Assembly (NCBI RefSeq): GCF_041916975.1
Contig: NZ_JAYRYK010000001.1
Coordinates: forward strand, 3,596,001-3,660,000
Reading direction: 5' to 3'
Source: Sphingosinicella sp041916975
Lineage (GTDB): Bacteria; Pseudomonadota; Alphaproteobacteria; Sphingomonadales; Sphingomonadaceae
DNA: 64,000 bases
A program made the position numbers and the translations under genes. The notes under the pieces are model-generated. The model had not been told where the DNA came from and did no database searches. It was given only the letters and a program-made list of their open reading frames with translations. Shown piece after piece: positions 34,383-44,439 of this stretch; position 1 is the stretch's first letter, and each line of letters begins with the position of its first letter.

Positions 34383-35603
34383 ATGACGCTGATCATCGAA
34401 AACGTGACCGTCTTCGACGGAGAGGCCGTGCGCGGCGAGGGCATGTCGATCGTCGTCGAAGGAACCACGATCCGCGAGGTCTCCGACAAACCCATCATGG
34501 GATCGGAGGCGGAGCGCATCGATGGCGGCGGCCGTTTCGCGATGCCCGGTCTCATCGATGCGCACTTCCATTGCTACGGCGCGGAAGCGAACCCGGCGGT
34601 CATCGATAAAATGCCGCCTGGTCTCCGCGCGCTTCATGCGCGCAAGATCATGGAAGATACGCTGCAGCGCGGCTTCACCACCGTGCGCGATGCGGCTGGC
34701 GGCGATCATGTTCTCGCGGCAGGGTTGGCGAAGGGCCTTATCAACGGTCCGCGTCTCTTCTACCCTGGCCTCGCGATCAGCCAGACGGGCGGGCACGGCG
34801 ACATGCGGGAGCCGGAACATTTCGAAGGTTGCGCGTGCGCCTATTGCGGATCGTTGTCGGTCGTCGTCGACGGGCCGGACGAGATGCGAAAGATGGTGCG
34901 TGAACAGCTCCGGCGCGGCGCGCATCAGATCAAGCTGTTCGTCTCGGGCGGCGTGCTGTCGCCGAGCGATCCCATCTGGATGAACCAGTTCTGCGACGAG
35001 GAAATCCGCGTTGCCGTCGAGGAAGCCGCCACCCGGCGCACCTACGTGATGGCGCACGCGCATACGAACGCCGCCGCGATCCGCTGCGTGAAGAACGGCG
35101 TGCGTTCCATCGAACACGCGACCATGCTGGAGGCGGACGGCGTTGCCGCGATCGTAGAGCACGATGCCTTCGCCGTGCCGACGCTGGCGATCATCGATGC
35201 GATCCGCGCCGTGGGCCCGTCGATGGGGCTGCCCGCGGCGGCCCTTGCCAAGGTTGCCGAGGTGGGAGATCAAGCCGCGACGTCGCTCGATCGCCTGCGT
35301 GCGGCAGGCGCGAAGATCGGCTTCGGCACCGATCTTCTCGGCTCGGTGATGGGCCGCCAGTCGCGTGAGTTCGCGCTCCGCCGCGAGATCATGAGTCCAA
35401 TTGAAATCCTGCGTTCGGCGACCTCGGTGAACGCGGCTTTGCTCGGGATGGAGGGGAAACTGGGCACGCTGGCGCAGGGCGCGTTTGCCGATCTGCTGCT
35501 GGTGGACGGCAACCCGCTGGAGGACATCTCCATATTCGAACAGCACGATCGGATCGCGCTCATCATTGCCGACGGGCGCATCCGCAGGAACGCCCTTGTC
35601 TGA
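34383..35603 (+). CDS. Metal-dependent amidohydrolase, imidazolonepropionase-like
   Basis: A 406-residue TIM-barrel hydrolase. The first metal pair is His61-x-His63 in DAHFHC; IKLFVSGGVLS gives the bridging Lys region, AHAHTN and SIEHAT the next histidines, and FGTDLL the catalytic Asp. This pattern matches the branch of the amidohydrolase superfamily containing imidazolonepropionases and Xaa-Pro/Xaa-Arg dipeptidases. There is no signal peptide, so it is cytoplasmic. The MFS gene starts inside its last codons, so the two are co-expressed. Confidence 0.88.
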   Translation: MTLIIENVTVFDGEAVRGEGMSIVVEGTTIREVSDKPIMGSEAERIDGGGRFAMPGLIDAHFHCYGAEANPAVIDKMPPGLRALHARKIMEDTLQRGFTTVRDAAGGDHVLAAGLAKGLINGPRLFYPGLAISQTGGHGDMREPEHFEGCACAYCGSLSVVVDGPDEMRKMVREQLRRGAHQIKLFVSGGVLSPSDPIWMNQFCDEEIRVAVEEAATRRTYVMAHAHTNAAAIRCVKNGVRSIEHATMLEADGVAAIVEHDAFAVPTLAIIDAIRAVGPSMGLPAAALAKVAEVGDQAATSLDRLRAAGAKIGFGTDLLGSVMGRQSREFALRREIMSPIEILRSATSVNAALLGMEGKLGTLAQGAFADLLLVDGNPLEDISIFEQHDRIALIIADGRIRRNALV

Positions 35604-36705
35604 GCCGCAGCCGCCCGCGCCGGAACGTCAAAGCGCGGTCTTCAGCCTCGTCGCAGGAAACATCGCCGGGTTTTCGGGAACGACGGCGATTCCGCTCTGG
35701 CTTGCGGCATCGGAGGCAAGGGGCGAGCTTGCCGGCGTGGTGGCGTCCGGCGAGATGGCGGCGATCGGTCTTGGCACGCTTGGCGCCGCAGCGGTGGCGG
35801 GCAGGATCGGGGCGCGACCGCTCTGTCTTGGCGCTGCGGCTGTTTCGGTCGGGGCCAATCTTCTCGCGATGCTTGCGCCGGACGCTACGTTCATTGCCGG
35901 GCGCCTGCTGTCCGGTCTCGCTACCGGTGTTGTGCTGGCCACCGCGACGGCACTCGCGGCACAGCGGGCAGATGCGCAGAAGACGCTCGCCACGATGCAG
36001 ATCGGTCTCGCCTGCTTCGCGGCACTCTTCTACATCGTTCTGCCGCCGCTCGTCGAAACCGTGGGTGTAGCGGCCGTGTTCGGGGCGCTCGCTGCAACCG
36101 CGCTCTGTGCGTTCCTCGCGATGGTGGTGGGCCTCCACGGTGATGTGCAGCAGAGCAGCGCCGGTTTCCGTCCCATTCCGCGCGCGCTGCTCGTGCTCAT
36201 CGGCCTTGCCGTGATGTTCGTGGGGCAGAGCATGGCATGGAATTCGATCTTCCCGCTCGGCGCTTCGAAGGGCCTCGACATGCAGCTCGTGGGCAAGATC
36301 ATGGCCGCGTGCGCGGTTGTCATGATGATCGGGCCGCTGCTCGCGCGCCTGCTCGGCGAGCGGGCGGGGCTGCGCGTGCCGGTGCTGGGCTTCAGCCTGC
36401 TGCTCGCGGCGGACGTTGTGCTGATGGCGCACGGGCAGGGTTTGTGGATGTTCGCGGTGGCCGCCGCTGCGCTGGTCTTGCTGCCGGGTTTCGGTTTACC
36501 CTATGTCATCGCCCGCGCAGGGCAACTTGGGGATGCCCGTCATGCTGGAGCCGCGCCTGCGTTTCTGATGCTCGGCGGTGCGCTGGGTCCGGCGCTTGCG
36601 GCGCCGCTTGTCGCGGCCTCCGACTGGAATGCCTTCGGGCTGGTCGCGGGCGGCGCCTGCCTGATCGGCGCGCTGCTGATGGGGGCCGGGAAGGCCCGAA
36701 CGTAA
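35596..36705 (+). CDS. MFS family transporter
   Basis: A 369-residue inner-membrane protein with about 10-12 hydrophobic spans, in MFS order, including ATFIAGRLLSGLATGVVLATATALAAQ, a typical span 4 region. The start is TTG at 35596, overlapping the amidohydrolase stop by 8 nt, with AGGA upstream; upstream frame sequence is a shadow of the amidohydrolase. Coupling implies it transports the amidohydrolase substrate or product. The ligand is not evident. Confidence 0.85.
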   Translation: MSEPQPPAPERQSAVFSLVAGNIAGFSGTTAIPLWLAASEARGELAGVVASGEMAAIGLGTLGAAAVAGRIGARPLCLGAAAVSVGANLLAMLAPDATFIAGRLLSGLATGVVLATATALAAQRADAQKTLATMQIGLACFAALFYIVLPPLVETVGVAAVFGALAATALCAFLAMVVGLHGDVQQSSAGFRPIPRALLVLIGLAVMFVGQSMAWNSIFPLGASKGLDMQLVGKIMAACAVVMMIGPLLARLLGERAGLRVPVLGFSLLLAADVVLMAHGQGLWMFAVAAAALVLLPGFGLPYVIARAGQLGDARHAGAAPAFLMLGGALGPALAAPLVAASDWNAFGLVAGGACLIGALLMGAGKART

Positions 36706-36715
36706 AGGACCGGGT

Positions 36716-39391
36716 TTGAACGAAGCGGCCGAACCTCGCGAAACGGAACGGTCCGGCGCGCGCGAACGGGCGAGCCGCCGCCGTCTGCGCCCGCCGGTGC
36801 AGCGCGCGCCGCTCGCCACGCGCGAACTCGTGCTGCGTTCGCTCGATGTCGCTCGCGCCGGCAAGCTCACGATCGTTGTCGGCCCGCGCGGCTACGGCAA
36901 GAGCACAGCGCTTGGGCAGTGGTGGCAGCGTCTGACCCAGCAGGGCATCGCGGCGGCGTGGTACACTGCGTCCGATCTCGATCGCGAGCCCGACGTGTTT
37001 CTGGAAATGGTCGCCCGTTCGCTCGCCGCCGCCGGGGTCGAGATGGGCGATGCCATGCGCCCCAAGACCGGCGACAGCCCGGCTGCGACCATGCTCGATG
37101 CGATCCTGCTGCAGCTCGACCGCGACGAGCGGCCGATCGTGCTCATCATCGACGATTTCGACCGCGTGGATCACCCGGGCGTGGCACGTCTCGTCGAGGA
37201 AATGACGGATGCACTGCCGGATTGGGTGCACCTCGTGCTGGCCACGCGGCGCAAGCCCTCGCTCGCCGTCTCGGTGCTGCGCACGCAGGGTATCGTCCGC
37301 ATCATCGATCCGGCCGAGCTTCGCCTCAGCGACGCGGAGCTTGGCGAGGCGCTCGGTCTCCCGGCCGATGCGCCCGAACTCGCGGCGATCGCCGAGCAGA
37401 CCGAAGGCTGGCCCGTCGCCGTCCAGCTCTACCGTCTCTGGCGCGGCCGGATGGGCGTCTCCGCGCGGATGCCGCGTTTCAGCGGGCAGGTCGACGAGGT
37501 CGCCGATTATCTCGCCGAGCAGGTCTTCGCGATGCTCGGTGAGCACAGCCAGACGCTGCTCACCGAGTTGTCGCCGTTCGATTATGTCGAGGCGAGCCTC
37601 GCCGATTACGTGCGCGACCGACGCGATAGCGCCGCACTGCTCGAAGAGGTGGAGGCGGAACTGCCGACGCTCGTCCAGCGAACGGAATCGGAAGGCGAGC
37701 TTGCGTGGCGGCTGCATCCGCTGCTGTCGGATTATGCGCAGGCCCGCCTCAGTCGCAGCCCGGATCATGCGGCGCAGTTGCACCGGCGCGCGGCGGACTG
37801 GCTCTGGCAGCAGCAGCGCTACGCCGCCTCCGTCCGGCACTACGATCTTGCGGGCGACCGCACCACGATGATGGAAACGCTGGGCGGCATTCCGTTCATC
37901 CTCATCTTCCTCACCTATGGCGCGGGTGAGCTTCGCGCGATCCTGCGCGAAACGCCTCCCGAGGTTCTGGAAGCTCAGCCGCGTCTGCAGCTGATGGCGG
38001 CGCTCGCGCATTTCAAGGCCGGGTACTTCGGAGAGGCGAGCAACTGGCTGCGCCGTATCCGCGAGAGTTCGGGCGGCTATCTGAACGATCCGGCGGGCCG
38101 GGATTCCCAGCTCGAACTCGAAGGCCACGCTCTCGATCTGCTTTTCGAATGCTACATCAACGGTATCGCGCCGACGCGCGAGGCGGAGGTAGAGAAGGTG
38201 CGTGCGCTGGCGCCCGATCTGCCGCTGTTCTGGGCTTGGTGCGAAAACACGATGGTCGTGATGTACCAGATGCGCGGCGATCTGCACGCGGCGCACCAGT
38301 CGGTGATCCGCACGCGCGAGACATATCAGGCGATCGGCATGTTGCCCTTCGCCGAACAGCATCTGATGACGCACGACGTGCTCGTCGCGCTCGCGCACGG
38401 TTCGCTGAAAACAGCGTCGGAGCTTGCCGCCGCCACGCTTCGGCGCCGGGGCGCGGGCGGCATCGAAGTGACCGTAACGGCAACGGCGCGCATGGCGCTC
38501 GCCGCGGTAGATTATCTGCGGCACTATCGCGAAAGCGCGGCGGACCTCGTGCGTGTCGCCTTCGATCAGTTCGGTGCGGGCGAGGCGTGGTACGATCAGT
38601 ACGCCGTGTCCTGGCCGATCATCGTCGATGTCGCGTGGCGCCGCAGCGGACTTCCGGCGGCGCTTCGCGTGATCGCCGAGCTGAGGACGCGGCTCGGCAA
38701 TCAGGGGCTCCTTTGCGTTACGGACCTGCTGAAGGCGCTGGAGGCGATCTATCGCTTTCGCAGCGGCGGCATCGACAGTGCCGAGGCGGTCACGCGGACG
38801 CTCGCGGTCGATGCGGGCCATGTGCCATGGCGCACGCGCGACCTTGCGATGCAGGCGCGCATCCTCATCGATCTCGCGCGCGGACGCGTCGCCGCGGCGG
38901 GGGAGGGTGCCCGCGCGATGATCGAGGAGGGGCGCACGGGCGAACGCCTCGTCACGATGGTGAAGGGCCATGTGCTGCTGTCGCTCGTGCGCGACCGGCT
39001 GGGCGACGAGGCTGGTGCCGATGAAGCGATGGCGGCGGCCGTGCACCATGCCTTCGCTGAGGAGATTCTATCCCCGTTTGTCGAGGAAGGCAGCGCTGTC
39101 CGCGCGATCATGGAGCGGGTGGCGAAGCGTGCCGCGTCGCCGCTCGAACAACAACACGCGGAAACGGTGATCAGGGCGCTGAAGGCCAAGCCCCAATATC
39201 TTTCGCCCGATGCCCTCAACGACCGCGAATCGGAGATCGTCGCGCACCTCGCCGAAGGCGCGTCCAACAAGCTGATCGCCCGGCGCCTCGGGCTCACCGA
39301 GAACACCATCAAGTTCCATCTCAAGAAGATCTACGCCAAGCTCGGCGTATCGAGCCGCAAGGCCGCCGTCGCGCGCGCGCAGGAAAAATAG
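36716..39391 (+). CDS. MalT-like LuxR family ATP-dependent regulator
   Basis: An 891-residue STAND-type regulator. Walker A is GPRGYGKST (56-64) and Walker B VLIIDDFDRV (Asp146, Asp147), followed by a winged-helix segment, a long helical-repeat sensor region (about 350-820) and a C-terminal LuxR helix-turn-helix (LNDRESEIVAHLAEGASNKLIARRLGLTENTIKFHLKKIYAKLGV). MalT binds DNA only after ligand and ATP drive oligomerisation. The start is TTG at 36716 after AAAGGA, 11 nt downstream of the MFS stop. It probably activates the following TonB receptor and HyuA genes or the preceding amidohydrolase-MFS operon (inference). Confidence 0.9.
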   Translation: MNEAAEPRETERSGARERASRRRLRPPVQRAPLATRELVLRSLDVARAGKLTIVVGPRGYGKSTALGQWWQRLTQQGIAAAWYTASDLDREPDVFLEMVARSLAAAGVEMGDAMRPKTGDSPAATMLDAILLQLDRDERPIVLIIDDFDRVDHPGVARLVEEMTDALPDWVHLVLATRRKPSLAVSVLRTQGIVRIIDPAELRLSDAELGEALGLPADAPELAAIAEQTEGWPVAVQLYRLWRGRMGVSARMPRFSGQVDEVADYLAEQVFAMLGEHSQTLLTELSPFDYVEASLADYVRDRRDSAALLEEVEAELPTLVQRTESEGELAWRLHPLLSDYAQARLSRSPDHAAQLHRRAADWLWQQQRYAASVRHYDLAGDRTTMMETLGGIPFILIFLTYGAGELRAILRETPPEVLEAQPRLQLMAALAHFKAGYFGEASNWLRRIRESSGGYLNDPAGRDSQLELEGHALDLLFECYINGIAPTREAEVEKVRALAPDLPLFWAWCENTMVVMYQMRGDLHAAHQSVIRTRETYQAIGMLPFAEQHLMTHDVLVALAHGSLKTASELAAATLRRRGAGGIEVTVTATARMALAAVDYLRHYRESAADLVRVAFDQFGAGEAWYDQYAVSWPIIVDVAWRRSGLPAALRVIAELRTRLGNQGLLCVTDLLKALEAIYRFRSGGIDSAEAVTRTLAVDAGHVPWRTRDLAMQARILIDLARGRVAAAGEGARAMIEEGRTGERLVTMVKGHVLLSLVRDRLGDEAGADEAMAAAVHHAFAEEILSPFVEEGSAVRAIMERVAKRAASPLEQQHAETVIRALKAKPQYLSPDALNDRESEIVAHLAEGASNKLIARRLGLTENTIKFHLKKIYAKLGVSSRKAAVARAQEK

Positions 39392-39514
39392 GCGACCCTA
39401 ACCCGGCGGCGCCACCCGACAGCGCCTTCCACTACCCGACTCCGACGTCGCGCGGCCTGTTCCTCTGCGCGAATATGGGCGCGCAGGGAAAACAGCAAAA
39501 AAGGGGTAAGGGAA

Positions 39515-41605
39515 ATGACGAGTCGTAACCTGAGAACAGCCTTTCTGGCCTCGGCCGCGCTGGCGATTTTGCCGGGCGCGGCGCTGGCGCAGGATGCCGA
39601 TACCGACGAGATCATCATCACCGCGCAGCAGCGCGCCGAACCGCTCCGCAACGTCCCCATTCAGGTGACGGCATTCACCGCGCAGGCGGTCGAGGATGCG
39701 GGCATTAAATCGACCTCCGATATTATCGCGCAAGTGCCGAACATCACTTATGATCGCGGCGACACCTATCGCAGCAACTTCATCACGATGCGTGGCCTCA
39801 CCCAGATCAACAACGCCGATCCGCCCATCGCCTTCGTGCTCGATGGCGTGCCGCAGACCAACCAGAAGCAGCTCGGCGTCACCCTTTTCGATATCGAGCG
39901 CATCGAGGTACTGAAGGGCCCGCAGGGCGCGCTTTACGGACGCAACGCCGTGGGCGGCGCCATCAACGTGGTGACCAAGGCGCCGGGCAATGAACTCGAA
40001 GGCTTCGCCAACCTCGGTTACGCGAACGGCGACACGATCGACGCCTCTGCCGGCATCTCGGGAGCGCTTGTCGAAGACAAGGTGCTGCTCCGCGTTTCGG
40101 GCAGCTACACGTCGTCGGATGGCCTCATCAAGAACGATTTCCGCGGCGATCACGTCGATTACATCGATCACGACTATTCGCTTCGCGGCCGCATGATCCT
40201 GAAGCCGACCGATCTGCTGACCTTCGACCTTCGCGCCGAATACGGCGATTTCCGGGGTGGTTCGAACAGCTACGCGGCCGTGTTCTCCGGTATCCCGCGC
40301 GATTTCGTGAACCCGCAGTTCAATTTCCCGGCCTATGCGGAAGGTCACAGCGTCGATCTCACCGGCAAGTGGGATTATGATTTCGGCTTTGCGACGCTCA
40401 CGGGCATCAGCGCGTGGTCGAAGTTCAAGCAGAACAACCGCGCCGATCTCGATTTCCGCAATCCGGTGGATTCGCCGGGCGGCATCTTCGGCCTCGGCTT
40501 CCAGGCCGGGCAGGGGCAGAACGCCAAGCTGGAAACCTTCAGCCAGGAACTCCGCCTCGTTTCAGCGAGCGATCAGGCATTCCGCTGGCTCGTCGGCGTC
40601 TATTATCTTCACACCGACAGGGCGCTGGTGACGCGCGGTTTCATCGATCTGGACGGCACCGACCAGTTCGACAACACTGCATTGCTTATCGCGAACAATA
40701 ACGAAACGAACGACAACAACGCCTATGCTGCGTTTGCGCAGGTCGATTATGATCTGACGCCCACGCTCACGCTGACCGGCGGTATCCGCTACGACGAAGA
40801 CCAGCGCGAGCAGACGAATGTGGTGACCGGCGCGGTTCGCAAGACCTCCTTCGACCGCGTGCAGCCCAAGGTGACACTGACATGGAAGCCCGAAGACGGC
40901 CGCCTCGTCTACGCCACCTACAGCACCGGCTTCCGTTCGGGCGGCTTCAACGCGCCGAACGTGACCGTGCCGGTGTTCGACGCCGAAACGCTCGACAACT
41001 TCGAGGTCGGCTTCAAGACACAGTGGTTCGATCGCAAGCTGACGCTGAACGGCGCGGCCTACCTCACCAACGTGAAGAACTATCAGTACTTCTACGTTGA
41101 TGCCGCGACTGCATCGCAGATCATCGACACGATCGACAAGGTCCAGATCAAGGGCTTCGAGATCGAGGCGATGGCCAAGCTCGCGCCGGGGCTTGATGCG
41201 AGCTTCGGGGTGGGCACGACCGACAGCGAGATCAAGCGCAGCCTGTTCCCGTCCGACGTCGGCAATCATTCGCCGCGCACGGTGCCGCTGTCGATCAACA
41301 GCTCGATCCAGTATCGCGGCGATCTCAGCGAGACCGTGGAGGGGTTCGTGCGTATCGAGCACCAGCACATCGGCAAGAAGTACTGGGATGCCGACAATGC
41401 CTCCGTGCAGAATCCGTATGACCTTCTGAACGCCCGCATGGGTGTCGAGTTCGGAAACTACGGCGTCTACGCCTTCGCGCGGAATATCTTCAACGAGAAG
41501 TATTATTCCGAGTTCTTCCAGCCGAAATACTCCGGTCTCGACGTCGCGATCGGTTATCGCGGCACGCCGCGAACCTACGGCGTGGAAGCGAAGGTGAAAT
41601 TCTGA
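39515..41605 (+). CDS. TonB-dependent receptor 4
   Basis: A 696-residue outer-membrane receptor: signal peptide ending GAALAQDA, Ton-box region DEIIITAQQR, plug with RIEVLKGPQGALYGRNAVGGAINVVTKAP, and a barrel ending VEAKVKF with terminal Phe. AAGGGAA lies directly before the ATG at 39515. It follows the MalT-like regulator by 123 nt and precedes the HyuA-DUF917 pair, from which it is separated by a weak stem-loop. The plug (ALYGRNAVGGAINV) is closest to classic receptors for small carbon sources. The ligand is unknown. Confidence 0.93.
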   Translation: MTSRNLRTAFLASAALAILPGAALAQDADTDEIIITAQQRAEPLRNVPIQVTAFTAQAVEDAGIKSTSDIIAQVPNITYDRGDTYRSNFITMRGLTQINNADPPIAFVLDGVPQTNQKQLGVTLFDIERIEVLKGPQGALYGRNAVGGAINVVTKAPGNELEGFANLGYANGDTIDASAGISGALVEDKVLLRVSGSYTSSDGLIKNDFRGDHVDYIDHDYSLRGRMILKPTDLLTFDLRAEYGDFRGGSNSYAAVFSGIPRDFVNPQFNFPAYAEGHSVDLTGKWDYDFGFATLTGISAWSKFKQNNRADLDFRNPVDSPGGIFGLGFQAGQGQNAKLETFSQELRLVSASDQAFRWLVGVYYLHTDRALVTRGFIDLDGTDQFDNTALLIANNNETNDNNAYAAFAQVDYDLTPTLTLTGGIRYDEDQREQTNVVTGAVRKTSFDRVQPKVTLTWKPEDGRLVYATYSTGFRSGGFNAPNVTVPVFDAETLDNFEVGFKTQWFDRKLTLNGAAYLTNVKNYQYFYVDAATASQIIDTIDKVQIKGFEIEAMAKLAPGLDASFGVGTTDSEIKRSLFPSDVGNHSPRTVPLSINSSIQYRGDLSETVEGFVRIEHQHIGKKYWDADNASVQNPYDLLNARMGVEFGNYGVYAFARNIFNEKYYSEFFQPKYSGLDVAIGYRGTPRTYGVEAKVKF

Positions 41606-41614
41606 AAAAGGGCA

Positions 41615-41655
41615 GGCGGGCGCTTTCCGGCGTCCGCCGCCCACTCATTTTATTT
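41615..41655 (+). terminator. Weak intrinsic terminator or attenuator after TonB receptor 4
   Basis: GGCGGGCGC (41615-41623) pairs with GCGTCCGCC (41630-41638), nine pairs with one G-U, around TTTCCG. A loose T-rich tail (CATTTTATTT) follows a few bases later. It could reduce rather than stop transcription into hyuA. Confidence 0.5.
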
Positions 41656-41667
41656 CGAAAGGTGACC

Positions 41668-43233
41668 ATGAGCGGTAGCGGATACAGGCTGGGCATCGAC
41701 GTCGGCGGCACCAACACCGATGCGGTGCTGATGCGCGGGCGCGAAGTGCTGGCGACGGCGAAGAGCTTCACGACGGCTGACGTGCGCAGCGGCGTCGTCA
41801 ATGCCGTGCGCATGATCCTCGACAAGGCGCCGGAGCATCGCGCCGCGATCGAGGCGGTGATGATCGGCACCACGCAGTTCGTGAACGCGTTCGTGCAGCG
41901 CAAGGGGCTGGCGCCCGTCGCCATCTTCCGCGTTTCGCTGCCGAAGGCGGACGGCGTGCCGCCGCTTGCAGGCTGGCCGGACGATCTCGTCGAAGTCACC
42001 GGCTCGCACATCTACATGGTCGGCGGCGGCGCGCTCTACACGGGCAAGGATTATGCCCCGCTCGACGAAGATGCGCTCCGCGCCGCGGCGGAGGATGCCC
42101 GCGCCAAGGGGCTGAAGGCCGTCGCGATCTCCGCGAACTTCGCGCCGATCCGCCCGGACATCGAAGAGAAAGCCGCCGCCGTCGTGCAGGCGGTGATGCC
42201 GGACGCGCGCATCACGCTGTCGTCGAAGGTCGGCGGCCTTGGCCTCATCGATCGTGAAAACGCCGCCGTCATCAACGCGACGCTCGCAGAGTTTTCCGAA
42301 AGGGTGATCGGCTCGCTGCAAACGGCCATCGCCGACCTTGAAATCAATGCGCCGATCTACATCAGCCAGAACGACGGCACGCTGATCACCACGGAAACCG
42401 CCTCGGCCTTCCCGATCCTCACCTGCTCGGCCGGCCCCACGAACAGCATCCGCGGCGCGGCGTTCCTCACCGGACTCGACGAGGCCGTGGTCGCCGACAT
42501 CGGCGGCACCACCACCGACATCGGCTTCCTGCTGCGCGGCTTCCCGCGCGAGACGACGGCGGCCAACTATATCGGTGGCGTCCGCACGAACTTCCGAATG
42601 CCCGATGTGCTCTCCATCGGCATCGGCGGCGGCAGTCTCGTCCGCAAGGGCGAAAAGGGCTGGACCGTCGGCCCCGAGTCCGTCGGCTTCCGCCTCGCGG
42701 AAGAGGGCCTGATCTTCGGCGGAGAAACGCTCACCGCGAGCGATATCGCCGTACGCGCCGGGCAGGCCGAAATCGGTGATCCCGCGAAGGTCGCGCACGT
42801 TCCCGATGAAACCGTGCAGGCCGCGCTCGACAATTTGCATTTCCAGATCGAGGACGCGATCGATCAGATCAAGACGAGCAATCATGCGCTCCCCCTCGTC
42901 CTCGTCGGCGGCGGCAGCATCCTAATCTCGCGCCCGCTCAAGGGCACGTCCGAGGTGTTGAAGCCCGCGCACGCGGAGGTCGCAAACGCGGTCGGCGCCG
43001 CCATCGCGCTCGTCAGCGGGCGTGTCGACAAGCTCTACGATGTCGGCACAATGGGCCGCGAGGCTGCGCTTGAACTGGCCCGCAAGGAAGCCACCGACGC
43101 GGCCATCGCCGCGGGCGCCCGCGAAGGCGAAGTCGAGATCGTCGAGATCGTCGAACTCCCGATGACGCACATGAAATCCGGCTCCGTCCAGATCAGGGTC
43201 CGCGCTGTCGGCCCGCTCGCGGCGCTCGCCTGA
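41668..43233 (+). CDS. Hydantoinase/oxoprolinase family protein (HyuA-like)
   Basis: A 521-residue actin-fold ATPase of the HyuA group, which opens five-membered cyclic amides such as hydantoins or 5-oxoproline with ATP. The N-terminal phosphate loop is LGIDVGGTNTDAVL, the second is VVADIGGTTTDIGFL, and LVLVGGGSILI ends the nucleotide site. It corresponds to the HyuA subunit alone; no HyuB follows, and instead the partner is a DUF917 protein, a known genomic pairing. The ATG at 41668 is preceded by AAAGG; a GTG two codons earlier is possible. Confidence 0.9.
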   Translation: MSGSGYRLGIDVGGTNTDAVLMRGREVLATAKSFTTADVRSGVVNAVRMILDKAPEHRAAIEAVMIGTTQFVNAFVQRKGLAPVAIFRVSLPKADGVPPLAGWPDDLVEVTGSHIYMVGGGALYTGKDYAPLDEDALRAAAEDARAKGLKAVAISANFAPIRPDIEEKAAAVVQAVMPDARITLSSKVGGLGLIDRENAAVINATLAEFSERVIGSLQTAIADLEINAPIYISQNDGTLITTETASAFPILTCSAGPTNSIRGAAFLTGLDEAVVADIGGTTTDIGFLLRGFPRETTAANYIGGVRTNFRMPDVLSIGIGGGSLVRKGEKGWTVGPESVGFRLAEEGLIFGGETLTASDIAVRAGQAEIGDPAKVAHVPDETVQAALDNLHFQIEDAIDQIKTSNHALPLVLVGGGSILISRPLKGTSEVLKPAHAEVANAVGAAIALVSGRVDKLYDVGTMGREAALELARKEATDAAIAAGAREGEVEIVEIVELPMTHMKSGSVQIRVRAVGPLAALA

Positions 43234-43259
43234 ACCCACGCTGTTTCGAAAGGCATATC

Positions 43260-44363
43260 ATGTTCATTGTCGATAGCGTTCAGGACATTCAGGATATGGC
43301 GCGCGGCGCCGTGCTGCTCGGCACGGGCGGCGGCGGCGATCCCTATGTCGGCGAACTGTTCGTCCGCGCCCAGATCAAGAACGGCCGCTACCCGAAAATC
43401 CTCTCGTGCGACGAGATCCCGGACGATGCGTTCGTGCTCTCGATCGCGGGCATCGGCGCGCCTTCGGTGATCGTCGAGCATCTCGTCAGCGAAAAGACGC
43501 TGCACCGCATCCTTGCCCGCGCGGAAGCGTTTTACGGCCGCCGCGTCGATGCGCTGATCAGCGCGGAGATCGGCGGCGCCAACTCGATGTTCCCGCTCGC
43601 GCTCGGCGCGATCAGCGGCATCCCGGTGCTTGATGCGGACGGCATCGGCCGCGCCGTGCCCCACATCGAGATGACGACGTTCAGCATCTACGGCTGCAAG
43701 GCGACACCGGGCATCGTGATGGACGATTCGGGCAATGTCATCACCATCGAAGCTGTGGACGACCGCATGGCCGAAGACCTCTGCCGCGTCGTCACCGGCG
43801 CGATGGGCGCGATGGCGTTCGGCGCGCTCTATCCGATGACGGGCAAGCAGGCGAAGTCCTTCGCCGTCCAGCGGACGATCACGCAGACGCTGGAGATCGG
43901 CCGCGCGATCCGCACGGCGCGCGAGGAATCACGCGATATCTTCGAAAGCCTGATCGATTACCTGAACAGCTGGGACAACCGCACCGCCCGCATCCTCTTC
44001 GACGGCAAGATCACCGACGTGACGCACGACACGCGCGACGGCTGGCATTTCGGCCGTGCGACGATGACCGGGCTTCAGGATTCGTCGGACGAGTGCGTCG
44101 TCGAGATCCAGAACGAATTCCTCGTCTGCCGCCTGAATGGCAAGACGATCACGATCGTTCCCGATCTCATCAGCATCCTCGATCGTGAATCCGGCGAGCC
44201 GCTGACAGGCGAAATGCTCACTTACGGCCAGCGCGTGAAGGTGCTCGGCTACAGCGCCGATCCGATGCTGCGCCGCCCCGAAAGCCTCGAGGTCCTCGGC
44301 CCGCGCATGTTCGGCATCGACGAGGAATTCCAGCCGATCGAAAGTCTGTTCGCGGCCGAGTAG
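43260..44363 (+). CDS. DUF917 family protein, HyuA partner
   Basis: A 367-residue protein matching the DUF917 pattern: an N-terminal LLGTGGGGDPYVGELFVR, SAEIGGANSMFPLALGAISGIPVLDADGIGRAVPHIEMTTF, and a C-terminal segment with FLVCRLNGKTITIVPDLISILDRESGEPLTGE. DUF917 proteins are regularly found next to or fused with HyuA-type subunits and are thought to complete the cyclic-amide enzyme. CGAAAGG precedes the ATG. It ends at a strong bidirectional terminator. Confidence 0.88.
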   Translation: MFIVDSVQDIQDMARGAVLLGTGGGGDPYVGELFVRAQIKNGRYPKILSCDEIPDDAFVLSIAGIGAPSVIVEHLVSEKTLHRILARAEAFYGRRVDALISAEIGGANSMFPLALGAISGIPVLDADGIGRAVPHIEMTTFSIYGCKATPGIVMDDSGNVITIEAVDDRMAEDLCRVVTGAMGAMAFGALYPMTGKQAKSFAVQRTITQTLEIGRAIRTAREESRDIFESLIDYLNSWDNRTARILFDGKITDVTHDTRDGWHFGRATMTGLQDSSDECVVEIQNEFLVCRLNGKTITIVPDLISILDRESGEPLTGEMLTYGQRVKVLGYSADPMLRRPESLEVLGPRMFGIDEEFQPIESLFAAE

Positions 44364-44387
44364 GCTTGCGGAAAAGTCGCAAAAAAA

Positions 44388-44424
44388 GGGGCGGCAACCC
44401 AGCGTTTGCCGCCCCATTCTTTTT
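44388..44424. terminator. Bidirectional intrinsic terminator between DUF917 and TonB receptor 5
   Basis: GGGGCGGCAA (44388-44397) pairs perfectly with TTGCCGCCCC (44406-44415). TTCTTTTT follows on the plus strand and a run of seven A at 44381-44387 gives seven U on the minus strand, so it can end both convergent genes. Confidence 0.9.
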
Positions 44425-44439
44425 GCCAGACCGCGCCTT